The position numbers and the translations under genes are program-made. The notes under the pieces are model-generated. The model saw only the letters and a program-made list of their open reading frames with translations, ran no database searches and had not been told where the DNA came from. A stretch of DNA of 64,000 nucleotides from Pseudomonas fulva (GTDB lineage Bacteria; Pseudomonadota; Gammaproteobacteria; Pseudomonadales; Pseudomonadaceae), in the NCBI RefSeq assembly GCF_015680705.1, contig NZ_JADNYP010000017.1:1-64000 (forward strand). The letters are read 5' to 3'. Shown piece by piece: positions 7,597 to 16,921 of this stretch. Position 1 is the stretch's first letter; each line of letters begins with the position of its first letter.

Positions 7597-9888
7597 CTAC
7601 TTGCGCAACAGCCGCAGCCCGTTGAACACCACCAGCAGGCTGACGCCCATATCGGCGAATACCGCCATCCACATGGTCGCCATCCCGGCGAAGGTGAATG
7701 CCAGGAAGACCGCCTTGATGCCCAGCGCCAGGACGATGTTCTGCATCAGGATCGCGGCGCTCTGACGCGAAAGCCTGATGAACGCCGGAATCTTGCGCAG
7801 ATCGTCGTCCATCAGCGCCACATCCGCAGTCTCGATCGCGGTGTCTGTTCCGGCCGCCGCCATGGCGAAGCCGATTTCGGCGCGGGCCAGGGCCGGCGCA
7901 TCGTTGATGCCGTCACCGACCATCCCGACCTTGTGCCCTTGGCCATGAAGCGCCTCGATGGCCTCGAGCTTGTCCTCGGGCAGCAGGTTGCCGCGTGCCT
8001 GGTCGATACCAACCTGGGTGGCGATCGCTTCGGCGGTATGCGAATTGTCCCCGGTCAGCATGACGGTCCGCACGCCAAGCGCGTGCAGCTCGGCGATGGC
8101 CGCGCGGCTGCTGTCCTTGAGCGTGTCGGCGACGGCGAACAAGGCCAGCGGGCCGCTGGCGTCGAGCAGCAGGACCACGGTCTTGCCCTGCCGTTCGAGC
8201 CGATCCAGTTCGGCCTCCAGCGCAGGCGAACAAAGGCCGAGCTCCTCGGCCAGGCGATGGTTGCCCAGATGATACAGCTGCCCGTCGACCAGTCCTTTCA
8301 CGCCGCGCCCAGCCAGCGCCTCGAAGGCGCTGACCTGCACCAGGTCCAGCCCTTGGGCCGACGCCCGCTCGGCAATGGCCCGCGACACCGGATGGTCGGA
8401 GCGTGCCCCAAGACTTGCGGCCAAAGCCTGTGCTCGCGCTTCGAACGCCGATCGCAGCACCTGGAAATCGGTCTGTACCGGCCTGCCATGGGTCAATGTA
8501 CCGGTCTTGTCGAGCGCGAGGAAGTCCAGCTTGCGGCCGCCTTCGAGGTAGACCCCGCCCTTGACCAGAATGCCTTTGCGCGCCGCCGCGGCCAGGCCGC
8601 TGACGATGGTCACCGGCGTGGAAATGACCAGCGCGCAGGGGCAGGCCACCACCAGCAGTACCAGGGCGCGGTAGACCCAGTCGAACCAGGCCCCGGCGAA
8701 GAACAGCGGTGGCAACAGCGCGACCAGCAGAGCCACGGCGAACACCGCAGGCGTGTAGATCCTAGCGAAGCGATCGACGAAGCGCTGGGTCGGCGCACGC
8801 GCGGCCTGCGCGCTTTCCACTGCCTTGATGATTCGCGCCAGGGTAGACTCGCCGGCCTTGGCGGTGACCCGGTATTCGAGCGCACCGGACTGGTTGATGG
8901 TCCCGGCGAACAGTCTGTCGCCGATAGTCTTGTCCACGGGCAGGCTCTCCCCGGTGATTGGAGCCTGGTCGACCGTGGAGCGTCCGCTGACCACCTCGCC
9001 ATCGAGGCCGATCCGCTCGCCCGGACGTACCCGCGCCAACGCCCCAGGGCTAACATCGCGCACCTCGACTTCGCGCCACTGGCCATCGGCCTGGCGCAGC
9101 GTGACCGTCTCGGGACTGAGCTGCATCAGGCTGCCGATGGCCTGCCGGGCACGTTCGAGCGAGCGTGCCTCGATCAGCTCGGCCAAGGTGAACAGCACCA
9201 TCACCATGGCTGCTTCCGGCCACTGGCCGATCAGCAGCGCACCGGTCACGGCGATGCTCATCAAGGCATTGATGTTGAGGTTGAGGTTTCGCAGGGCGAT
9301 CCAGCCTTTGCGATAGGTGCCCAGGCCACATCCAAGGATGGCCGCGACAGCCAGCGCCGCCACCAGCCATTGCGGCGCCAAGGCAGCCAGGTGCAGCACC
9401 TCCGCCGCGAACGCGGCGAGACCGGACAATGCCAGGGGCCACCAGGGCGCGCGGGTGGGGTCCTGCCCGGCTTCGTGCTCTGGGTCTTCACCAAGCAATG
9501 GTTCGGCCTGCATGCCAAGGCCGGCGATGGCACGCTCGATTGGCGCGGTGTCGCCCAAGGTGTGCCGGACGCCGAGCACCCGGTTGATCAGGTTGAACTC
9601 CAGCTGCTCGATGCCGGCCATGCGCCCCAGACGATCCTGGATCAGGCCTTGCTCGGTCGGGCAATCCATGGCTTGGATGCGAAACCTGTCCAGGCGGGCA
9701 TCGTCGCTGGCCACGTCCGTCAGCCGTACCTGGGTGGGAGCGGCCTGCGCCGCGCAGCAACCCTTGCCGATGGCGCCTGCCTGGCAGGCATCGTGGGTCC
9801 CATGGCCGTGGTCATGGTCATGGTCATGCGGCTGGGCGTGCTTGTGCACAGGCGAGTGATCATGCGAATGGCTGACAGGCTGGTTCAT
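7597..9888 (-). CDS. cadA: Zn/Cd/Pb-exporting P1B-type ATPase
   Basis: Inner-membrane heavy-metal exporter of 763 residues. ATG 9888 is chosen because AAAGGACAC precedes it; the frame extends upstream into the operator. The N-terminus has a striking histidine/aspartate-rich stretch (HDHDHDHGHGTHD) followed by a CC pair, then a heavy-metal-associated domain whose metal site reads AMDCPTE, typical of the divalent Zn/Cd/Pb branch. Further motifs are TGES (actuator), CPC in the sixth helix, the phosphorylation site DKTGTL, SDHPVSRA, and GDGINDAP. It is divergent from cadR and controlled by it through the operator at 9924-9944. Confidence 0.96.
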   Translation of the reverse strand: MNQPVSHSHDHSPVHKHAQPHDHDHDHGHGTHDACQAGAIGKGCCAAQAAPTQVRLTDVASDDARLDRFRIQAMDCPTEQGLIQDRLGRMAGIEQLEFNLINRVLGVRHTLGDTAPIERAIAGLGMQAEPLLGEDPEHEAGQDPTRAPWWPLALSGLAAFAAEVLHLAALAPQWLVAALAVAAILGCGLGTYRKGWIALRNLNLNINALMSIAVTGALLIGQWPEAAMVMVLFTLAELIEARSLERARQAIGSLMQLSPETVTLRQADGQWREVEVRDVSPGALARVRPGERIGLDGEVVSGRSTVDQAPITGESLPVDKTIGDRLFAGTINQSGALEYRVTAKAGESTLARIIKAVESAQAARAPTQRFVDRFARIYTPAVFAVALLVALLPPLFFAGAWFDWVYRALVLLVVACPCALVISTPVTIVSGLAAAARKGILVKGGVYLEGGRKLDFLALDKTGTLTHGRPVQTDFQVLRSAFEARAQALAASLGARSDHPVSRAIAERASAQGLDLVQVSAFEALAGRGVKGLVDGQLYHLGNHRLAEELGLCSPALEAELDRLERQGKTVVLLLDASGPLALFAVADTLKDSSRAAIAELHALGVRTVMLTGDNSHTAEAIATQVGIDQARGNLLPEDKLEAIEALHGQGHKVGMVGDGINDAPALARAEIGFAMAAAGTDTAIETADVALMDDDLRKIPAFIRLSRQSAAILMQNIVLALGIKAVFLAFTFAGMATMWMAVFADMGVSLLVVFNGLRLLRK

Positions 9889-9923
9889 CGACGTGTCCTT
9901 TGGAGGCCTGTTGCCAAGTGAAC

Positions 9924-9944
9924 ACCCTGTAGCCACTATAGGGT
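9924..9944. promoter_or_regulatory. CadR/MerR-type operator in the cadA promoter
   Basis: Dyad ACCCTGTAG-CCA-CTATAGGGT (one mismatch) sits between the divergent cadA and cadR. On the minus strand TTGACC overlaps its edge as a -35 element, and a TTCACT -10-like hexamer follows after an overlong spacer of about 19 bp. This is the arrangement MerR-family activators need to untwist the promoter. Confidence 0.9.
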
Positions 9945-9968
9945 CAAGTCATTGGTCGGAGATTCGCG

Positions 9969-10412
9969 ATGAAGATCGGAGAGCTCGCCACGGCAACCGA
10001 TTGTGCCGTGGAAACCATTCGCTACTACGAGCGCGAGGGCCTGTTGCCCGAACCGGCACGCAGCGAAAGCAACTACCGTCTCTACACCCAGGCGCATGTC
10101 GAGCGACTGACCTTCATTCGCAACTGCCGCACCCTGGACATGACCCTCGATGAAATACGCAGCCTGCTGCGCTTGCGCGACAGTCCCGAAGGCCAGTGCG
10201 ACAGCGTCAACGCACTGATCGACGCGCATATCGCGCATGTCCAGGCCAGGATCGACGGACTGCAGGCGCTACAGGCGCAACTGCTGGAGCTGCGCCGACA
10301 ATGCACCGCGCGAGGGTCGGCCTGCGCGATCCTGCAGCAGCTGGAAGTCAACGGAGGCGTGTCGGTGCCGGAAGCCGAGCACTCGCATGTGGGCCGCAGT
10401 CATGGCCACTGA
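9969..10412 (+). CDS. cadR: Cadmium/zinc-responsive MerR-family regulator CadR
   Basis: A 147-residue MerR-family activator of the cadA exporter. The N-terminal winged helix is MKIGELATATDCAVETIRYYEREGL, followed by the long dimerisation helix. Metal-binding cysteines are visible at RNCRT (about residue 57) and in the QCTARGSAC loop, and the C-terminus is histidine-rich (HSHVGRSHGH), as in CadR of P. putida. It binds the operator 25 bp upstream of its own start, so autoregulation is expected. Neighbouring cadA confirms the role. Confidence 0.95.
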   Translation: MKIGELATATDCAVETIRYYEREGLLPEPARSESNYRLYTQAHVERLTFIRNCRTLDMTLDEIRSLLRLRDSPEGQCDSVNALIDAHIAHVQARIDGLQALQAQLLELRRQCTARGSACAILQQLEVNGGVSVPEAEHSHVGRSHGH

Positions 10413-10413
10413 A

Positions 10414-10441
10414 CCAGGAGGGGCGTTTCACGCCCCCCTGG
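10414..10441. terminator. Bidirectional hairpin between cadR and thyA
   Basis: CCAGG-a-GGGGCG, loop TTTCA, CGCCCC-CCTGG forms an 11-bp stem with one bulge, between the two convergent genes. No T-run is seen on either strand, so termination strength is uncertain. Confidence 0.6.
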
Positions 10442-10450
10442 AGAAAGCCC

Positions 10451-11422
10451 TCAGACCGCCATCGGCGCCGTCATCGGCGCATGATGCTCGTACCCTTCCA
10501 GGCTGAAATCGCTCGGCTCGATCTTTTCCAGCCATTGCGGCTCGTAGACACCGGTACTGGCGAATTCCGGAACCCGCTCGCTGATCACCAGGCGTGGCGC
10601 CTCGAGCGGTTCGCGCCTGAGCTGTTCGCGTAACATCTCCAGGTGGTTTTCGTAGACATGCGCGTCGCCGATGAAATAGGTGAACCAGCGCGGGGTATAG
10701 CCGGTCAGGCGACCGAACAGCGACAGCAGTGCCGCGCCTTCGGTGAGGTTGAACGGAGTACCCAGGCCCAGGTCGTTGGAACGAATGTACAGGGTCAGAG
10801 AGATTTCCCGCGTCTCGACGTTGGGGTGGAACTGGTACAGCAAGTGGCAAGGCGGCAACGCCATCTCGTCGAGCTGGGCGCAGTTCCAGCCATGGAACAG
10901 GATGCGCCGGCTGCCCGGGTCCTTGACGATGGTATCCAGGCACTGGCGCACCTGATCGATCGCCTTGTACAGGATCACGAACGCCTGGCCGTCCTCCTGG
11001 TCCTGGGCGATCTGGCGAAAGCCCTGCTGCTCGGCCATCTCGATCGCCGCCGGGTTGCTCAGCGCGATGCGCTTGTAGCCTGGCCACTGGCGCCACTGCA
11101 CGCCATAGATCTCGCCAAGATCGTCGTGCCCCTGACGGAACGGGTTGGCCAGCCACTGGGCGTTCTCGTTGGCATTCTGGTCCCAGACCTTGCAGCCCAG
11201 CTCGCGAAACTGGCCAGCATCGCGCACGCCACGCAGGAAGCCGACCATTTCGCCGATCGCCGACTTGAAGGCGAGCTTGCGGGTGGTGATGGCCGGAAAG
11301 CCTTTCTGCAGGTCGAAGCGCAGCATGGCCCCGGGCAGACTGATGGTGCGGATGCCGGTGCGGTTTTGCTGCAGCGTGCCGTTCTCGATGACGTCGCGAA
11401 CCAGGTCTAGATACTGTTTCAT
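10451..11422 (-). CDS. thyA: Thymidylate synthase
   Basis: Methylates dUMP to dTMP using methylenetetrahydrofolate, which is oxidised to dihydrofolate. The catalytic cysteine is C192 in ALPPCHLLYQF; the dUMP-binding arginine motif is QNRTGIRT, and GDAHVYENHLE is near the C-terminus. At 323 residues it is longer than the 264-residue E. coli enzyme because of an insertion around residues 120-150 that is normal in pseudomonads. Downstream of lgt with a 48-bp gap, so probably in one transcript with lgt and the TSUP permease. Confidence 0.97.
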   Translation of the reverse strand: MKQYLDLVRDVIENGTLQQNRTGIRTISLPGAMLRFDLQKGFPAITTRKLAFKSAIGEMVGFLRGVRDAGQFRELGCKVWDQNANENAQWLANPFRQGHDDLGEIYGVQWRQWPGYKRIALSNPAAIEMAEQQGFRQIAQDQEDGQAFVILYKAIDQVRQCLDTIVKDPGSRRILFHGWNCAQLDEMALPPCHLLYQFHPNVETREISLTLYIRSNDLGLGTPFNLTEGAALLSLFGRLTGYTPRWFTYFIGDAHVYENHLEMLREQLRREPLEAPRLVISERVPEFASTGVYEPQWLEKIEPSDFSLEGYEHHAPMTAPMAV

Positions 11423-11470
11423 GGCCTACCTGTAACGGAAACGGCAGGAGGATCACCCCTGCCGGGGGAT

Positions 11471-12280
11471 TCAAAGGGCGGGTTTCGCCGTAGGCTTGCG
11501 ATTATAAGCCCACCAGATCAATGCCAGGCCACCAAGTATCATGGGCAGGCACAACAGCTGACCCATGGTCAGCCAGCCGAAGGCGATGTAGCCGAGCTGG
11601 GCATCGGGCACGCGGACGAATTCGACGATGAAGCGGAAGATGCCGTAGAACAGCGCGAACATCCCGGAGACCGCCATGGTCGGCCGCGGCTTGCGCGAGA
11701 ATGCCCAGAGAATCACGAACAGCGCCACGCCTTCGAGGGCGAACTGGTAGAGCTGCGACGGGTGCCGGGGCAACTGCGCCGGGTCGCTGAACGGCGGGAA
11801 GACCATCGCCCATGGCACGTCGGTCGGCTTGCCCCACAGCTCGGCATTGATGAAATTGCCGATGCGCCCGGCGCCCAAACCGATCGGCACCAACGGCGCG
11901 ACGAAATCCATCAGCTCGAAGAAGGACTTGTCGTTGCGCTTGCCGAACCACAAGGCCGCCAGCATCACGCCGATGAAGCCGCCATGGAACGACATGCCGC
12001 CTTTCCAGACTTCGAAGATCAGGGTCGGGTTGGCCAGGTAGGCGTGCAGGTCATAGAACAGCACGTAGCCCAGGCGCCCGCCGACGATCACGCCCATGGA
12101 CAGCCAGAACACCAGGTCGGACAGCTTCTCGCGGCTCCAGGTCGGATCGAAGCGGTTCAGGCGGCGCGAGGCGAGCAGCCAGGCGCCGCCTATGCCGATC
12201 AGGTACATCAGGCCGTACCAGTGGATTTTCAGCGGCCCGATGGCCACGGCCACGGGGTCGATCTGCGGGTAAGGCAGCAT
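11471..12280 (-). CDS. lgt: Prolipoprotein diacylglyceryl transferase
   Basis: Inner-membrane enzyme that transfers diacylglycerol from phosphatidylglycerol to the lipobox cysteine of prolipoproteins. The 269-residue protein has about seven transmembrane helices and the signature motifs SFHGGFIGVMLA and GAGRIGNFINAELWG. The next gene downstream is thyA, a linkage common in proteobacteria; 16 bp upstream ends the TSUP permease gene. Confidence 0.97.
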   Translation of the reverse strand: MLPYPQIDPVAVAIGPLKIHWYGLMYLIGIGGAWLLASRRLNRFDPTWSREKLSDLVFWLSMGVIVGGRLGYVLFYDLHAYLANPTLIFEVWKGGMSFHGGFIGVMLAALWFGKRNDKSFFELMDFVAPLVPIGLGAGRIGNFINAELWGKPTDVPWAMVFPPFSDPAQLPRHPSQLYQFALEGVALFVILWAFSRKPRPTMAVSGMFALFYGIFRFIVEFVRVPDAQLGYIAFGWLTMGQLLCLPMILGGLALIWWAYNRKPTAKPAL

Positions 12281-12296
12281 GGTGGTTCCTCTCGAT

Positions 12297-13079
12297 TCAA
12301 ATCAGGAAGCTGAGTCCTACGCAGAACAACAGCGTGGCGAACAGACGCTTGAGCAGGCGCGGCGACAACTGATGCGCCAGGCGAGCGCCAAGACGGGCGA
12401 AGAACATGCTGGTCACGGCTATACCGATCATGGCCGGCAGGTAGACGTAACCGAAACTGTGGGGAGGCAGGCGAGCTTCATGCCACCCCAGCAGCATGAA
12501 GCTCGCCGCGCTGGCAATGGCGATCGGCAAGCCGCAGGCCGAAGAAGTCGCGACGGCCTGCTGCATCGGCAGGCTGCGCCAGGTCAGGAACGGCACGGTC
12601 AGCGAGCCGCCACCGATGCCGAAGATCGCCGAAGCCCAGCCGACCACCCCACCTGCCGCGATCAGCCCGCCCTTGCCTGGGATCGCCCGGCTGGCTCTGG
12701 GCTTGAAGTCGAGCGCCATCTGCACGGCGATCACCAGCGCGAAGACGCCAATGATCTTCTGCAGCATCGGCCCCTGGATCAGCGAAGCGGTCTTGGCTCC
12801 GATCCCGGCGCCGACCAGCACGCCGAGGGTCATCCAGGCGAAGATCGACCAGTTCACCGCACCTTTGCGATGATGCTCGAGCACCGCATTGATCGACGTG
12901 AAGACGATGGTGGCCAGCGAGGTACCGACCGCCAGGTGGGTCAGCACCGCCGGGTCGAACCCTTGCAAGGTGAAGCTGAACACCAGCACCGGTACGATGA
13001 CGATGCCGCCACCCACGCCGAAGAGCCCGGCCAGAACACCGGCGCAAGCGCCCAGCAGCAGGTAGAGTACGAACGCCAT
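12297..13079 (-). CDS. TSUP (TauE/SafE) family permease
   Basis: A 260-residue inner-membrane permease of the sulfite exporter TauE/SafE family. The start is set at ATG 13079, preceded by AAGGAGG; the open frame reaches 97 codons further upstream but that part is not credible protein. Two copies of the family repeat are visible (VLAGLFGVGGGIVIVPVL and GWASAIFGIGGGSLTVPFL), with about eight hydrophobic helices. It probably exports a small organic or sulfur anion; the substrate is not predictable. First gene of a likely TSUP-lgt-thyA unit. Confidence 0.88.
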   Translation of the reverse strand: MAFVLYLLLGACAGVLAGLFGVGGGIVIVPVLVFSFTLQGFDPAVLTHLAVGTSLATIVFTSINAVLEHHRKGAVNWSIFAWMTLGVLVGAGIGAKTASLIQGPMLQKIIGVFALVIAVQMALDFKPRASRAIPGKGGLIAAGGVVGWASAIFGIGGGSLTVPFLTWRSLPMQQAVATSSACGLPIAIASAASFMLLGWHEARLPPHSFGYVYLPAMIGIAVTSMFFARLGARLAHQLSPRLLKRLFATLLFCVGLSFLI

Positions 13080-13212
13080 TGGCCGCCTCCTTGGAAAACA
13101 GTCAGGCATGGTAACGGAAGCCGGGCGTGCTGCTCTAGTGAACTCTGTGCGCGCTGGATGGACCTGCCCCTCCGGCGCCAGGTAGAGTGACCAGAAACAG
13201 CGAGAACTGCCC

Positions 13213-13959
13213 ATGTGCCTGATCGTATTTGCCTGGCGCCCCGGACATGCCCTGCCCTTGCTCGTGGCCGCCAACCGTGACGAGTTCCACGAGCGCCCGA
13301 CCCAGCCGTTGGCGGCCTGGCAGGATGCGCCGGGCGTGCATGCCGGCCGTGACCTGGAAGCCGGTGGCACCTGGCTCGGCGTCGGCCCTCACGGGCGCTT
13401 CGCCGCACTGACCAATATCCGCGAGCCTGGCCAGCCGGGTGGCCTGCGCTCGCGTGGCGCACTGGTCGCCGAATACCTGCGCGGTGAGCTCGGCGTGGAA
13501 GCCTATCTGGAACACGTCACTGCCCACTGCGCCGAGTACGCCGGTTTCAACCTGCTGGTGGGCGATACCCAGACGCTGGGCTACCTGCATGCTCGCGAGG
13601 CCGTGCCGCGCCTGCTGGAGCCGGGCATCCACGGCCTGTCCAATGCCGCGCTCGACACGCCCTGGCCGAAGCTGCTCAAGGCGCGCACGGGGCTACAACG
13701 GGTGCTCGACGAGCCGTCGACGGACCGGCTGCTGGGACTGTTGGGCGATGATCGACAGGTCGCCGATGCCGAGCTGCCGGATACCGGAGTAGGCCTGGCG
13801 ACCGAGCGTCTGCTGTCGAGTGTGTTCATTGCCAGCCAGCACTACGGGACACGGGCGAGCACAGCCTTGATCATGGATGCTGAAGGTCGGCGGGAGTTGG
13901 TCGAACGCAGCTACGGGCCGTTCGGCCGTTACCTCGGCGAGGTGCGACTGGTGGTCTGA
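13213..13959 (+). CDS. NRDE-family (TANGO2-like) protein
   Basis: A 248-residue protein beginning MCLIVFAWRPGH and carrying the family-naming motif NRDEFHERP, then GGTWLGV. The second residue is cysteine, as in Ntn-hydrolase-like members where removal of the initiator methionine exposes it. Related eukaryotic TANGO2 proteins have been linked to heme trafficking and acyl metabolism, but the bacterial function is not established. It is convergent with ptsP and divergent from the TSUP gene. Confidence 0.85.
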   Translation: MCLIVFAWRPGHALPLLVAANRDEFHERPTQPLAAWQDAPGVHAGRDLEAGGTWLGVGPHGRFAALTNIREPGQPGGLRSRGALVAEYLRGELGVEAYLEHVTAHCAEYAGFNLLVGDTQTLGYLHAREAVPRLLEPGIHGLSNAALDTPWPKLLKARTGLQRVLDEPSTDRLLGLLGDDRQVADAELPDTGVGLATERLLSSVFIASQHYGTRASTALIMDAEGRRELVERSYGPFGRYLGEVRLVV

Positions 13960-13999
13960 AGAGCCGTACGCCAAGGCGTCCCCTGCTGCCCTGGCGAGC

Positions 14000-16279
14000 T
14001 CACAGGGTCTTGTTCGCCTCTGGCCCGATCATGCGTGCCAGCCCCAGGTTCTTCAGCGCCAGCTGCAACGAGCTGTGGATCACCTGCGGGTTGTCGTGGG
14101 CCATGGCCTCGGCCAGCATTTCGTGCGCCTTGCTCATGTTGATCTGACGCAGCATCCACTTGACCTTGGGCAGGTTGGTGGCGTTCATCGAGAGACTGTC
14201 GAAGCCCATGGCCATCAGCAGCACCGCCGCCGCCGGATCGCCGGCCATTTCGCCGCAGATGCTCACTGGCTTGCCCTCGGCATGGGCATCGCGCACCACC
14301 GTCTGCAAGGCCTGCAGCACGGCCGGGTGCAAGTAGTCGTAGAGATCGGCGACACGCGGGTTGTTGCGGTCCACCGCCAGCAGGTACTGGGTCAGGTCGT
14401 TGGAGCCGACTGAAAGAAAATCCACCTGGCGGGCCAGTTCTCGGGTCTGGTAGACAGCGGCGGGAATCTCCACCATGACCCCTACCGGTGGCATCGGCAC
14501 GTCGGTGCCTTCGTCCCGCACCTCGCCCCAGGCCCGGTGGATCAGGTGCAGGGCTTCTTCGAGCTCATGGATGCCAGAGATCATCGGCAGGAGGATGCGC
14601 AGGTTGTCCAGGCCCTCGCTGGCCTTGAGCATGGCGCGGGCCTGCACCAGGAAGATTTCCGGGTGGTCGAGCGTGACCCGGATGCCACGCCAGCCGAGAA
14701 ACGGGTTTTCCTCCTTGATGGGGAAATACGACAGTGCCTTGTCGCCACCGATGTCCAGGCTGCGCATGGTCACCGGCAGCGGATGGAAGGCCGCCAGCTG
14801 CTCCCGGTAGATGGCCAGTTGTTCCTTCTCGCTGGGGAAGCGCTGATTGATCATGAACGGCACTTCGGTACGGTACAGACCGACGCCTTCGGCGCCACGC
14901 TGCTGGGCACGCGCGACGTCGGCAAGCAGGCCGGTGTTGACCCACAGCGGCATGCGATGCCCGTCCGGGGTCACGCAAGGCAGCTCGCGCAAGGCGTCGA
15001 GCCCCTGGGCCAGCTGGCGCTCCTCCTCGACCACGTCGCTGTACTGCTTGCGCAGCACGTCGCTGGGGTTGGTGAACACCTCGCCCTTGTAGCCATCGAC
15101 GATCAGCTCGATGCCGTCGACCTTGGAATATGGCAGGTCGACCAGGCCCATGACTGTCGGAAGGCCCATCGCCCGCGCCAGGATGGCCACGTGGGAGTTG
15201 CCCGAGCCCAGCACCGAGACCAGGCCCACCAGCTTGCCTTCGGGCACTTCGCCGAGCATGGCCGGGGTCAGTTCCTCGCTGACCAGGATGGTGTTGTCGG
15301 GATAGACAAGCGACGACTGGCGCGCCTCCTGCAGGTAGGCGAGCAGTCGACGCCCCAGGTCCTTGACGTCCGAGGCCCGCTCGCGCAGGTAGTCGTCATC
15401 CATCAGCTCGAAGCGCTTGACGTGCTCGCCGACCACCTGGCGCAAGGCGCCCTGGGCCCACTGGCCGGTCCGGATGGCCTGGACCACCTCGCCACCGAGG
15501 GCAGCGTCCTCGAGCATCATCAGGTAGACGTCGAACAGCGCCCGCTCCTCGGGCCGCAGCTGGGTAGCGAGTTTGGCGGACAGCTTGCGCATGTCTTCGC
15601 GCACGCCTTCCAGGGCGTTGTGGAACAGTTGCAGTTCGGCCTCGATGTCATCGACCGCCTTGTCCGGCACCACGTCCAGATCGGCAGGCGGCAGCATCAC
15701 CACGGCGCGCCCGACCGCGGCGCCGGGCGACCCCGGCACACCGACGAAACGCGCCTCCTGGATGCCCTTGCCCTGGCGCCCGAGGCCGCGAATGGAGCCG
15801 GTCGCCTCGGCATGGGCGATGACCCCGGCGAGCTGGGCGCTCATGGTGACGAGGAAGGCTTCCTCGCCTTCGTCGAACTGGCGACGCTCCTTCTGCTGGA
15901 TGACCAGCACGCCGACCACGCGTCGATGATGGATGATCGGCGCGCCGAGGAACGAGGCGAAGCGCTCCTCGCCCGTCTCGGCGAAATAGCGATAGCGTGG
16001 ATGGTCGGCGGCGTTTTCCAGGTTCAGCGGCTCTTCGCGGGTCCCCACCAGGCCCACTAGGCCCTCGTTGGGCGCCATGCTGACCTTGCCGATAGAGCGC
16101 TTGTTCAGGCCCTCGCTGGCCATCAGTACGAAGCGATTGCTTTCCGGATCGAGCAGATACACCGAGCAGACCTGGCTGCCCATGGCCTCTTTCACGCGCA
16201 AGACGATGATCCCCAACGCCGTCTTGAGATCTTTGGCGGAGTTCACTTCCTGGACGATCTTGCGCAGCGTATTGAGCAT
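14000..16279 (-). CDS. ptsP: Phosphoenolpyruvate-protein phosphotransferase PtsP (EI-Ntr)
   Basis: Enzyme I of the nitrogen-related phosphotransferase relay; it takes phosphate from PEP and passes it to NPr and EIIA-Ntr, a regulatory rather than sugar-transport pathway. The 759 residues comprise an N-terminal GAF domain (about 1-160), the phosphohistidine domain with active H363 in GSGNSHVAILARA, and the PEP-binding barrel with MRSLDIGGDK, VGSNDLTQY and the catalytic cysteine in SICGEMAGDP. It lies 22 bp downstream of rppH, the usual pairing in gammaproteobacteria. Confidence 0.96.
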   Translation of the reverse strand: MLNTLRKIVQEVNSAKDLKTALGIIVLRVKEAMGSQVCSVYLLDPESNRFVLMASEGLNKRSIGKVSMAPNEGLVGLVGTREEPLNLENAADHPRYRYFAETGEERFASFLGAPIIHHRRVVGVLVIQQKERRQFDEGEEAFLVTMSAQLAGVIAHAEATGSIRGLGRQGKGIQEARFVGVPGSPGAAVGRAVVMLPPADLDVVPDKAVDDIEAELQLFHNALEGVREDMRKLSAKLATQLRPEERALFDVYLMMLEDAALGGEVVQAIRTGQWAQGALRQVVGEHVKRFELMDDDYLRERASDVKDLGRRLLAYLQEARQSSLVYPDNTILVSEELTPAMLGEVPEGKLVGLVSVLGSGNSHVAILARAMGLPTVMGLVDLPYSKVDGIELIVDGYKGEVFTNPSDVLRKQYSDVVEEERQLAQGLDALRELPCVTPDGHRMPLWVNTGLLADVARAQQRGAEGVGLYRTEVPFMINQRFPSEKEQLAIYREQLAAFHPLPVTMRSLDIGGDKALSYFPIKEENPFLGWRGIRVTLDHPEIFLVQARAMLKASEGLDNLRILLPMISGIHELEEALHLIHRAWGEVRDEGTDVPMPPVGVMVEIPAAVYQTRELARQVDFLSVGSNDLTQYLLAVDRNNPRVADLYDYLHPAVLQALQTVVRDAHAEGKPVSICGEMAGDPAAAVLLMAMGFDSLSMNATNLPKVKWMLRQINMSKAHEMLAEAMAHDNPQVIHSSLQLALKNLGLARMIGPEANKTL

Positions 16280-16301
16280 GGCTCGGGGTCGAACTCCGTC
16301 G

Positions 16302-16781
16302 TCAGTCGCGCGTCAGCAGACGCGGGGCAAGCTCTTTGAGGGCGCGCCGATACACCTCGCGCTTGAATGTCACCACCTGGCCGAGCGGGTACCAGTAGCT
16401 CACCCAGCGCCAGCCGTCGAACTCCGGCTTGCCGGTCAGGTCCATGCGAACCCGCTGTTCGTTGGTGACCAGCCGCAGCAGGAACCACTTCTGCTTCTGC
16501 CCGATGCATAGCGGCTGGCTATGGGTGCGCACCAGCCGCTGGGGCAGGCGATAACGCAGCCAGCCACGGGTACAGGCCAGTATTTCCACGTCCTGGCGTT
16601 CCAGGCCTACTTCTTCGTTGAGCTCTCGGTACAGGGCGTCTTCCGGCGTTTCGTCAGGGTTGATACCCCCCTGGGGAAACTGCCAGGCATCCTGGTTGAT
16701 CCGTCGAGCCCATAGCACCTGCCCGGCATCATTCGTGAGAATGATCCCGACGTTGGGGCGAAAACCATCCGGGTCGATCAC
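16302..16781 (-). CDS. rppH: RNA pyrophosphohydrolase
   Basis: Nudix hydrolase that removes pyrophosphate from mRNA 5' ends, triggering decay. The start is GTG 16781 (VIDPDGFRPNVGIIL), which gives the usual 159-residue length; the longer upstream frame is not homologous. The Nudix box reads GGINPDETPEDALYRELNEE followed by VGL. Cotranscribed with ptsP. Confidence 0.95.
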   Translation of the reverse strand: MIDPDGFRPNVGIILTNDAGQVLWARRINQDAWQFPQGGINPDETPEDALYRELNEEVGLERQDVEILACTRGWLRYRLPQRLVRTHSQPLCIGQKQKWFLLRLVTNEQRVRMDLTGKPEFDGWRWVSYWYPLGQVVTFKREVYRRALKELAPRLLTRD

Positions 16782-16921
16782 GGCAGCAACCTCGCAAACG
16801 CATGTTCGGGCATTGTTCCACAAAGCCGGCGAGCGCAGCAACGCGCCCGCCAGCATATGTGCAGCGACTTGGAAACTCCGTATTCTGCGGGGCCTACCTG
16901 CCAACTCTGCGAGTGACCGCG

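Noticed and set aside
7933..9921. 662-codon plus-strand frame opposite cadA
   Set aside because: Antisense shadow of a GC-rich gene: low-complexity Gln/Arg/Gly-rich sequence, no binding site, and cadA on the other strand has all P-type ATPase motifs. The same holds for the long frames opposite ptsP, ilvA, D2HGDH, the RND pump, spuDE and spuB.
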